A stretch of 44,556 bases of DNA. Origin: DASYML01 sp036009045. GTDB taxonomy: Bacteria; Acidobacteriota; Blastocatellia; Pyrinomonadales; Pyrinomonadaceae. Under the pieces are notes generated by a model. That model was not told the origin of the DNA, ran no database searches, and was given only the letters and a program-made list of their open reading frames with translations. Shown here one piece after another: positions 33,301-40,090 of this stretch. Position 1 is the stretch's first letter, and every line of letters starts with the position of its first letter. Position numbers and translations under genes: made by a program. The stretch covers positions 1 to 44,556 of the forward strand of contig DASYML010000190.1 of NCBI GenBank assembly GCA_036009045.1, in the 5' to 3' direction.

Positions 33301-35183
33301 GCGAGACATCTGGGCCTCTGGCCGCGCCGTCATTCACGCTCTCGACCCCGAGCAACAATCTTGTGAGAGTGACTATCCCGACCGTCACGGGCGCGGCGAC
33401 GAAGATTATTTCACGCAGCAACAGCGCCAACGGTCCCTTCACCAAGATCGCGGAGATTCCAAACTCTCAAACAACTTACGATGACAACAACGGCGGTGCG
33501 GGGCTTCCCGGCGGCCAGACTCTCTTCTATCAAGTGCGCGTGAGCCGCAATCCCGAATGCGTCTCGACGGCCAACACGAGCAGTATCCTCGTGACCGGCG
33601 CGGTCGTCACGCCTGCGCCAGTCTTCGCGGGTCTGGACCAGGTCTCGGACCCGGTTGACGGCACGCGTCTCATCTTGAGTTGGACGCCCGCAGTCTCGCT
33701 CAATCCGAGCGCCAACATCGTCTATGACATTTATCGTGTGACGGCGGTCACGCCCGGCAACAGCACGCAGGACCCGACTTTCACGCCCGCGCCCGCGAAC
33801 CGTATCACACCGGCGGGCGGCGTGACTGGCAATTCGTATGTGGACACGGGCAACGTGGGCCAGATTTATTACTACATCGTGCAGGCGCGCGATACGAACA
33901 ACGGTAAGCTGGACACGAACAACACTGGCAACCGCGTCACGAAGTGGAACGCGCCGACGGTTCAGGGAGTGAGCGGGACGCCGCCCTTCCCGCTCGATAC
34001 TTTCGAGACTTCTGCGGACAGCAGCGACTTCGCCCCGCCACTCACCGAATCGGGCACGAACCCGAATCAAGATTCGCAGACGTTTCAGCGCATCACGGGC
34101 GCGAACCAGAGCGGCATCGGCCTCACCGACGGCAAGATGTACGCGCCTGACTTCAGCCCCGGCGACGAGCAGGGGCTACCCGATCCCGCTGGCACGAAAC
34201 ACGGCGGCCAGAGTGATTTCCAGACCACCATCGGCCCGTTCTCAAGCGCGACCGCAAACTCTCTGACGCCGACTTCGATCATGCAGTTTGACAACTTCAT
34301 CAATGCTGAATCCACCTTCGATGGCGGCGTCATAGAGATTGGTGTCGGCACGCCTCCGACTAATGCGAACTCGACGCCGTTCCCGGATAACGTCACGACG
34401 TACGACGCGGGCGACTACATCATAGAGGGCTACTACAACAACCATCTGGACGGCCTGACACCCGCTGGCGGCGCGTTCGGGTCGGTCCTACAGGGTCGCA
34501 GAGCCTTCTCAGGCATCAAGGGCTTGCATCGCGTGCGTATCGCGCTGGGTTCATTCGCGCCCGGACAGGTACGCAATCCGAGCGGCCTGCCCGTCTACAT
34601 ACGCTTCCGCATGACATCGGATGTCGCCACCGCCAACGGTCTGGACGCTGGCTGGATCATAGACAATCTAGTGATTAACAATCTCATCTGTCACGTCAAC
34701 GTCGCCGCATCCAATAGCGGCGCGACGGCGACGGGTTCAAGTGAGTATCAGAACGGAGGCTTCCCGGCCAGCAGTGCGATTAACGGCGACAGGAAAGGCG
34801 AGAACTGGGGTGGAGGCACAGGCGGCTGGAACGACGGCACGCGCGACGTGTGGCCCGACTCGCTCGAAATCGCTTTCAACGGTTCACAGACGATTAATGA
34901 GATTCGCGTCTTTACCGTCCAGAACGATTTCAGAAATCCGGTCGAGCCGACGCCACTGACGCCCGCAGATGTCTACGGCATACTTGACTTCGACGTGCAG
35001 TACTGGAACGGCAGCGCGTGGGTCACAGTCCCGACCGGCAGCGTCACAGGCAACGACAAGGCGATGAGAGTTTTCGTCTTCCCGGATGTCACCACGACAA
35101 AGATTAGAGTGGTCGTCAATAACGGGCGGTCCAACTTCAGCCGCATCACCGAAGTCGAAGCCTTCGGGTGTTCGTCACAATAG
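30378..35183 (+). CDS. Secreted M36 (fungalysin) metalloprotease with C-terminal discoidin-like domain
   Basis: The protein has 1601 residues. GAGGGAG precedes the ATG by 8 bases. Signal peptide about 1-30. Propeptide region (FTP-like, about 80-300). The catalytic domain has zinc site H677-E-F-Y-H681 (VVGHEFYHGVSNRSAG) and the third ligand Glu709 in GMGEGWSDF, exactly the M36 pattern. After the catalytic part come several beta-rich repeats (about 1000-1450; fibronectin-like, e.g. LILSWTPAVSLNP...). The last about 150 residues (ATGSSEYQNGGFPASSAING, then KIRVVVNNG...) resemble an F5/8-type C (discoidin) carbohydrate-binding fold. It would be secreted to digest extracellular protein. Much larger than fungal members because of the tail. 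Confidence 0.92.
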   Translation: MRSRTLLRTSLISLIVFLVLFLSLFGSSAQIGILPKKAPPNRPGEIDVRGPFGVPKGTQLRAPTGVQLKSIGALEGRVGKPLQVEYNGLTATPRQLFSYGTYLTPPSADAPETIARNFISQWRAIFRFNDDDINNLRLKSRATVPDLGTTILLFEQTHNGLSVYKGEVLVNVNRNGQIMSVGGENFPQMNASDAFTLTPEQAVTAGANSLGINGFTPQALGSKKVLRTYGDLPREYVDGTRYSGGGVFTDEIVVTKVIFPLGDEGRPAYQFALTTPQYSGIMWNNIVDAQTGVLLRRTSLTSFVGPTGGGQGVGRRATFRPDIQNMIEGFNPGATAVGKVFDGAPSLLSGVHGFGRSTRTGLNPATYVYTSPTYAPESPLPTDANGRGFRYSLVQARNEDPLKFPSTPTTFSHAQLPDLLSQVLRGYPDASNPSASSPFGWFYLPTNNGGAEITTSNGNRATTRAFGYTMTPEAQARNLAANSPSADKSQPYSSTVTPLSGSATLADGRVLNSVIQSNYTEGNNVLVADDNANDDEASHGIKGYSANRHFDAGYFDYVNSYEYGGVDAGGTPFFPASANADVFPGTTSLFFYTNLMHDYLYSIGFTEATWNFQQDNFGKGGAGSDALSAQVQDGSGTDNANMGTPNDGSAPRMQMYLFTESGFRRSDGSFDFDVVGHEFYHGVSNRSAGKGQTDCLGTPLVGESGGMGEGWSDFIASSMTDDDSEGEYVTGEFDIGIRRLPYTNYRWSYGSINGSGLNRRDNRPPLAAQPPDVVAGSIPFEVHDVGEVWAATLWDMRELMIVKQKVGNAFPGIFFDGNRRIGGGTNFFIGERQVQSIDGNHPIEYRASFGDTTGTTPTINAANHIVRPGLLATEIASAGNRNGPLATAVGNGARLADTITLRGLQLAPCNPSFVDMRNSMLSADTELTGGENRAVIWRSFASHGVGALAQSSTSGSGGPGAVLEDFSVPADVATCETSGPLAAPSFTLSTPSNNLVRVTIPTVTGAATKIISRSNSANGPFTKIAEIPNSQTTYDDNNGGAGLPGGQTLFYQVRVSRNPECVSTANTSSILVTGAVVTPAPVFAGLDQVSDPVDGTRLILSWTPAVSLNPSANIVYDIYRVTAVTPGNSTQDPTFTPAPANRITPAGGVTGNSYVDTGNVGQIYYYIVQARDTNNGKLDTNNTGNRVTKWNAPTVQGVSGTPPFPLDTFETSADSSDFAPPLTESGTNPNQDSQTFQRITGANQSGIGLTDGKMYAPDFSPGDEQGLPDPAGTKHGGQSDFQTTIGPFSSATANSLTPTSIMQFDNFINAESTFDGGVIEIGVGTPPTNANSTPFPDNVTTYDAGDYIIEGYYNNHLDGLTPAGGAFGSVLQGRRAFSGIKGLHRVRIALGSFAPGQVRNPSGLPVYIRFRMTSDVATANGLDAGWIIDNLVINNLICHVNVAASNSGATATGSSEYQNGGFPASSAINGDRKGENWGGGTGGWNDGTRDVWPDSLEIAFNGSQTINEIRVFTVQNDFRNPVEPTPLTPADVYGILDFDVQYWNGSAWVTVPTGSVTGNDKAMRVFVFPDVTTTKIRVVVNNGRSNFSRITEVEAFGCSSQ

Positions 35184-35212
35184 GGCAAGCTTCCATTGCA
35201 CGGACGGAAGAT

Positions 35213-35263
35213 TTAAACGCCAGGGGCGCAAAGGAAAACTCTCCTTGCGCCCCTGGCGTTTAA
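35213..35263. terminator. Near-perfect hairpin after the M36 gene
   Basis: Arms TTAAACGCCAGGGGCGCAAAGGA (35213-35235) and its complement (35242-35263), loop about 6, one extra A. Placed between the M36 gene and a convergent receptor gene, it could stop transcription from the left. Confidence 0.7.
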
Positions 35264-35276
35264 GTGTTTGCCGATT

Positions 35277-35362
35277 TATAGCGGTTGCAATTGGATGCGA
35301 CCATCAGGGCAGACCATCTATATCAGTACCGCCTGCGGTAGTACTCTTTGCAAACCGCGATA
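35277..35362. repeat. Composite palindromic element, copy C
   Basis: Left end TATAGCGGTTGCAATTGGATGC (35277-35298) and right end TTTGCAAACCGCGATA (35347-35362). The core is AGTACCGCCTGCGGTAGTACT. Its ends match copies A and B; the core matches the lone hairpin at 14507. Confidence 0.65.
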
Positions 35363-35498
35363 GCCGCCGGAGTCCGATAACGTCGGCCAATCTTTAATGG
35401 ACCTTTTACACAAAGTCTTCCTTCCTGCTCATCCAATGCAGTAGACGTTATCGGACTCCGGCGGCATCGCGTCCGGCTCGCACGCTGGACGCGATGCC
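35363..35498. repeat. Nested palindromes next to copy C
   Basis: Perfect 22-base arms GCCGCCGGAGTCCGATAACGTC (35363-35384) and complement (35444-35465), followed by GGCATCGCGTCC (35463-35474) with complement (35487-35498) and an outer AGTAGAC/GTCTACT pair (35440-35446, 35502-35508). Some arms overlap, so alternative foldings are possible. Confidence 0.7.
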
Positions 35499-35525
35499 GC
35501 CGTCTACTTATCTTCGCCATCCCTT

Positions 35526-38360
35526 TCAGAAGTTGAGCCGCAGTCCGAACTGAACCTGGCGTGGATTGTCTGCGGCGGTCGGGCGTCCGAAGCCCGGCAG
35601 CGGAGTCGTGCCCGTGCCGAACGTGTTGTTCGGCAGTTGCAGGTTCGCGCGGTTGAGTATGTTGAAGCCTTCAACCATCGCGTCCAGGCTGAGGTGTTCG
35701 CCGAGGCGTAAGCGGCGGTTGAGCCGTAAGTCCAGCGAAGCGAAGTCGAAGCCGAGACCCGTGTTGCGGCCCACTCCCGGAGGACGGTCGTTAACGTTGG
35801 TGTCGAAGTTGCGATCCGCGCCGGTCTGGATGTTGAACGGGAGACGCGAGCCGTACTGAAAGATATAGCTTAACTGAAAATCGTCGAGGGAACGTCGCCA
35901 GTTCGATGCGCCGCTCGCAACCGCCGGGGACTCGAACGAGCCGCTGAGCGCGAGGCGATGTCGCTGGTCGTTGTCCGAGAGGCCGCGCTCGGCGCGCAGG
36001 TTAAAGTTGTCCTGCGGCGTGAAAAAGAAAGCGTTGCCCACATCGTCTATCGCTTTTGAAAGAGTGTAGGAGACGCGCGCCTGCGCCCAACGGCTGAAGC
36101 GGCGTTTGAAGGAGACGACCATGCCGTTGTAGTAGGAGTCGCCGGAAGATTCCGAGCGGCTGATGTTGGCAAAGCGAGGGTCCGGGCGGCCCAGGTTCTG
36201 GACGCCCGCCGCGATGGGGAAACGCGGCACGTTGACGTTGCGCGAGATGATAATGTGTCGCCCGCGCACGCGCAGGTAGCCGACAGAGAGCGACATCGCC
36301 CCTGACAACTCGCGCTCGACCTGTAGATTCGCCTGCTGGCTGTCGGCGTTCCTGATGCGTGGGTCAATGGTCGTGATGCTGACCAGCAAATTCTGCGGGA
36401 ACGACGGCAGCACGTCTGGGAAAGAGGGAGCGCCCGCCTGTCCGAAGGAGAGCACGGCTGTCCTGTATTTCGAGCCATCGCGTTGCAAGGCATTCGACGT
36501 GGCGCGCAAGGGTAGACGGTCGAAGTAGATGCCGTAACTGGCCCGTATTACCGTCCGGCGGCCCTCGCCCAAAAAGCGCGGGGCGTAGGCGATGCCGAGG
36601 CGAGGCGCGAAGTTGTTGAGGTCAGTTTGAATCGGCGCGGGCAGAAATTGTGCATCGTAGCGCAAGCCCGCGTTGATGGTCAGGTCCGTGCGGGGCTTCC
36701 ATTCGTCCTGCGCGAAGAGGCCGATGTTTGGATTGTTCTGAAACTGGCTGACGGCTCCGAACGCCTGCTGAAATGTGACGTAGCGGCCCGCTTGAAAATT
36801 CTGGAGCGAGGAGAAGGTGTAGACGCCTTGCAGCGCGCCCGGAAAAATGATGTTCACACGGTCGAGCAAAAATTGGGCACCGCCTTTGAGCGCATGTGCG
36901 CCGCGCAGCGTCTGTAGGTTATCCACCAACTCTGTTGTGTCCAGGTCGCGCTGCGTGGGCGAGAAGGTCGCCGTGCCGAAGTTCGCCACGCCGTTGATGT
37001 TGATAGCTGGTCCAATATCATCATTGACCGGCGCGCTCAGGCGGCTGCGCGTGAATTGAAAGCGCGCTTCGTTGAAGGTGCGCGGCGAAAGCGTCGTCAG
37101 GAGATTCGCGGCCAGAGTCTGGTCGCGGTCTCGGAGCGCAGTGCCCCGGCTGAGGGCGTTCGTGCCGCCGACGTTGCGCGCATTAAGGCTCTTAATGTCA
37201 TACAGGTTATAGCGCGCCGCGAGCAGATTCTTCGCATTGATGCGATGGTCCAGACGAAAGAGAAAATTGCTCGTGTCGAAGCCGGTCGGCACGACGCCCG
37301 TCTGGATTCCCGGACCAGGATAGCCGCTCTGATCCAGTTTCGTGTTGATGGCCGCGACGCTCGCAGGCGCGACGGTGACGACGACCGCGTTATGGAGGCG
37401 CGTCTGCTCGAAGTTGGAGAAGAAGAAGGTACGGTCGCGCTTGATGGGACCACCGAAGCTCGCGCCGTATTGTCCCTGTGTGAGCGGGTCTTTGGACGGT
37501 GACAAGGGATGGCGCGCGTCCAGACGCTGGTTGCGAAGGAAACCATAAACGCGCCCGCGATAATTATTGGTCCCGGACTGTGTGACGATGTTGACGAAGC
37601 CGCCCGACGCGCGCCCGAACTCCGCGATGCCGCCGGAGGTGATGACCTCGAATTCGCGTATCACCTCCTGGCTGTAGAAAGTGCCCGCCAGGTCAGCCGC
37701 GTCGTCGTTGGAAGAAAGTCCGTCCACGATGAAGCCGTTGTTGATGAAGCGTTGCCCGGTGATGGAGAGACCCGTGCCGGGCACGGAAGAGGTTTCGGAA
37801 AAGCGTTGGTTGGCGACAGGGTTGGTGCGCGTCACGCCGGGCGTCAGCGCCGCCAGGTCAAGATAGTTGCGCCCGTTCAAGGGCAGGCTCTCTATCTCGT
37901 CCGGCGCGATGATTTCGGCCACCTGCGTGCGCGTCGTCTCCAACGCCGGGACATCCGTATCCTTGATGTTGACGCTCTCCGCCACACCGCCGACGTTTAA
38001 TCTGAGCGGCACATCCAGCGCCTGTCCCACGGTCAAAGTCAACTGCCTTGTCTGCGTCGCAAAGCCTGACCTCTCAACCGTCAGCCTGTAATTGCCGACG
38101 GGCAGATAAGCGAATCTGTAGCGGCCTTCGACATCTGTGATGATGGTCTGGTGTTGATTGGTATCCAGATTAGCAACTGTGACGGTCGCGCCGACAAGAC
38201 TCGCGTCGTTGACATCCAGAACGCGCCCGCTCAACGTGGCTGAGGTGACGGCCTGTTGCGCTTGCAACGGCAGCCGCGCGGCGCTCCACGCCAGACAAAG
38301 CCCGCAGATGAACAGCCAGAGCGCAAGTGCTCTCCATTTATCCTTTCGGGTCGAACTCAT
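35526..38360 (-). CDS. Second Oar-like TonB-dependent receptor with carboxypeptidase-regulatory domain
   Basis: The protein has 944 residues. Signal peptide about 1-34 (ends PLQAQ). The regulatory-like fold (about 40-122; ATLSGRVLDVNDASLVGATV) precedes the plug (EIESLPLNGRNYLDLAALTP, then FGRASGGFVNIVTQSGTNNYRG) and a barrel ending with phenylalanine (FGLRLNF). GAGGAG is 6 bases before the ATG. It lies 43 bases after the tail-fibre-like gene on the same strand, so the two, and perhaps the oxidase gene, form one operon. It shares the architecture of the receptor at 11443 but is a distinct sequence. Confidence 0.92.
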   Translation of the reverse strand: MSSTRKDKWRALALWLFICGLCLAWSAARLPLQAQQAVTSATLSGRVLDVNDASLVGATVTVANLDTNQHQTIITDVEGRYRFAYLPVGNYRLTVERSGFATQTRQLTLTVGQALDVPLRLNVGGVAESVNIKDTDVPALETTRTQVAEIIAPDEIESLPLNGRNYLDLAALTPGVTRTNPVANQRFSETSSVPGTGLSITGQRFINNGFIVDGLSSNDDAADLAGTFYSQEVIREFEVITSGGIAEFGRASGGFVNIVTQSGTNNYRGRVYGFLRNQRLDARHPLSPSKDPLTQGQYGASFGGPIKRDRTFFFSNFEQTRLHNAVVVTVAPASVAAINTKLDQSGYPGPGIQTGVVPTGFDTSNFLFRLDHRINAKNLLAARYNLYDIKSLNARNVGGTNALSRGTALRDRDQTLAANLLTTLSPRTFNEARFQFTRSRLSAPVNDDIGPAININGVANFGTATFSPTQRDLDTTELVDNLQTLRGAHALKGGAQFLLDRVNIIFPGALQGVYTFSSLQNFQAGRYVTFQQAFGAVSQFQNNPNIGLFAQDEWKPRTDLTINAGLRYDAQFLPAPIQTDLNNFAPRLGIAYAPRFLGEGRRTVIRASYGIYFDRLPLRATSNALQRDGSKYRTAVLSFGQAGAPSFPDVLPSFPQNLLVSITTIDPRIRNADSQQANLQVERELSGAMSLSVGYLRVRGRHIIISRNVNVPRFPIAAGVQNLGRPDPRFANISRSESSGDSYYNGMVVSFKRRFSRWAQARVSYTLSKAIDDVGNAFFFTPQDNFNLRAERGLSDNDQRHRLALSGSFESPAVASGASNWRRSLDDFQLSYIFQYGSRLPFNIQTGADRNFDTNVNDRPPGVGRNTGLGFDFASLDLRLNRRLRLGEHLSLDAMVEGFNILNRANLQLPNNTFGTGTTPLPGFGRPTAADNPRQVQFGLRLNF

Positions 38361-38386
38361 CCTGACTCCTCAGCACGATATTTTAA

Positions 38387-38411
38387 TACAATATTGTAAC
38401 ACGCTATTGTA
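38387..38411 (-). promoter_or_regulatory. Operator-like TTACAATA direct repeats before the receptor gene
   Basis: On the minus strand, TTACAATA occurs twice 13 bases apart (about 38411-38405 and 38399-38392), and the second copy is part of a perfect palindrome TACAATATTGTA (38387-38398). It fills most of the 43-base gap between two co-directional genes. It could be a regulator site, a -10-like region, or an AT-rich spacer. Confidence 0.4.
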
Positions 38412-39990
38412 AGCTGAGGAGGACCAGTATTTCTCCCGTCTTCCCTTTCTCCATCGGTTCCAGAGCCTTTCCAATCAATGTGCCGGGCCTGTGAATCGGA
38501 GTCCCGCCCAAATCCAGCGGCAAGGATTTCATAGCCACTCCCTCTTGCTCTCCCGTGACGAGCAGGTCGCCCACACGTATAGCCTCACGCATCGCATCCA
38601 CCTTGACCTTCACACGGCCCGTCGTCGCCACTAACACTTTGCCTTCGCCGCTCTCACCAAGCGCCAGCCCCGGACGTTCGGAGATGACTCCGGCCACTCC
38701 CGTGTCATAGGCTTTAACGGAACTCATCACTTGATTGGTCTTGTCAGGGTCGAGGACGACGACCGTTCCGGCTGGCATCATCCTGCGCGCGGGAACCCAC
38801 TCGGCCACGTCCTGATATTTAGCGTTGATGTTGCCGTCCACGGTGATGTTCCCGGCGACATGCAGTTTGCTCGCAGGGGCCATCGTGCCGACGCCGACGT
38901 TGCCGGACCTGTCTATCACGAACTTATTCGAGTTAGTGCCCGCGTCCGTGTAGGTCGAGAAGGTCAGCTTTCCGCTGCCAGCGACCTGTGAGATGGCCCA
39001 GATGCGGTTGTCCACAGGCTGCGAACTGTCATTGAAGGCTATTCCTGCATTTGAGGTGGACGAATCAATGACGATGAATCTTCCAGTTGTCCCCTGAATG
39101 TGCAGTGGGACGCTATTTGAATAGTTGACGCCGTTCAGGATACCCGGCGTAGTCGTCCCGAGTCCGATGTTGCCGTTGTTGTCAATGTGCATCCGCTCCG
39201 TCATGGTGAGGGCTGCTCCAGCCGTGCCAGCCGGGGCTGTCAAGAAGGAGAGGCCATCCTTGATTTGTAGGACGGAGGCGGCGTCGCTGTTCAGATACTT
39301 CCACCCGCCGGAGAAGTACGCGTTGTTGATGAACTGGCTGTAGGTCGGCGCGGATGGGTTGTTGATGGTTGTGTAGCCCCCAACCTGCAAGGGGGCCATC
39401 GGCGCGGCTGTTCCGATGCCGACGTTGCCATCGTGGTTGATGCGCATGCGTTCAGTCGTCACATTCGTCCCGTTCTGAACGGTGTTAAAGTAGATGGCGC
39501 TGCCAGCGGCGGCGTCGGTCCAGTTCTCGGTCGCTACCATCCACATGGCGGGCTTCGGGGCGGTCAGAAACTGCGTAGTTCCATAACCTGTTCCATACAT
39601 AATTCCTATGGCGTCGCCGGACTGCGTCGCTGCCGGGGCCGCCGCCGTGCCGCGCGCCGCACGGAACGTAACGCTCGGCGCGGCACCCAACCCGAAGCTA
39701 TCCACCGTGATCCTCGTCTTGACGGAATCGGTATTAACGAGATGAAGAATCGTCCCGTCCTGCCCCGCAGGAGGGTTGGCCGCATTTCCGCTGACGACCA
39801 ATTTTTCACCTGGAGTTGTCGTGCCGATGCCGACGTTGCCCGGATTGGTGTTAGAGATATTGTTTCCATTGGTGGCCCACTGAGCTTGTGCGCTGCCGGG
39901 CTGCGCGAAGATAAATGCCAGTGCCATGAAGACGGTGACGATGGTCCAGTATATCGCGGCTCCACTCCTTACCTGCTTGCTTGCGCGCAT
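38404..39990 (-). CDS. Secreted tail-fibre-like protein with GNVGIGT repeats
   Basis: The protein has 528 residues. Signal peptide about 1-36. GAGGAGAAAGAAG precedes the ATG. Four copies of a G-N-(V/I)-G-(I/L/V)-G-T-x-x-P motif are spread along it: near residue 51 (GNVGIGTTTP), near 189 (GNVGIGTAAP), near 275 (GNIGLGTTTP) and near 365 (GNVGVGTMAP). Such repeats mark trimeric beta-structured tail-fibre or surface-adhesin stalks. The C-terminal 130 residues (YQDVAEWVPA..., then VLVATTGRVKVKVDA) resemble the conserved end domain often found after these repeats. No capsid or tail genes are around, so it is probably a cell-surface protein rather than phage. It sits between the oxidase and the receptor on one strand. 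Confidence 0.8.
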   Translation of the reverse strand: MRASKQVRSGAAIYWTIVTVFMALAFIFAQPGSAQAQWATNGNNISNTNPGNVGIGTTTPGEKLVVSGNAANPPAGQDGTILHLVNTDSVKTRITVDSFGLGAAPSVTFRAARGTAAAPAATQSGDAIGIMYGTGYGTTQFLTAPKPAMWMVATENWTDAAAGSAIYFNTVQNGTNVTTERMRINHDGNVGIGTAAPMAPLQVGGYTTINNPSAPTYSQFINNAYFSGGWKYLNSDAASVLQIKDGLSFLTAPAGTAGAALTMTERMHIDNNGNIGLGTTTPGILNGVNYSNSVPLHIQGTTGRFIVIDSSTSNAGIAFNDSSQPVDNRIWAISQVAGSGKLTFSTYTDAGTNSNKFVIDRSGNVGVGTMAPASKLHVAGNITVDGNINAKYQDVAEWVPARRMMPAGTVVVLDPDKTNQVMSSVKAYDTGVAGVISERPGLALGESGEGKVLVATTGRVKVKVDAMREAIRVGDLLVTGEQEGVAMKSLPLDLGGTPIHRPGTLIGKALEPMEKGKTGEILVLLSLQ

Positions 39991-40090
39991 CTTCTTTCTC
40001 CTCGTTGATTGCTGACTTGTGATTAGATCTTATTGAAAGCGAGAAGGAAGGCGCGTGAGCCGTTCCTGCTCGCTTCGAGAGCGCGCCCCC

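Noticed and set aside
33411..34070. A 219-codon minus-strand frame opposite the M36 tail
   Set aside because: Composition is Arg/Val-rich and typical of the antisense of GC-rich coding DNA; the M36 frame is uninterrupted.
38404..39990. Prophage remnant
   Set aside because: Only the GNVGIGT repeats are phage-like; the protein has a signal peptide and no structural phage genes or integrase are nearby.
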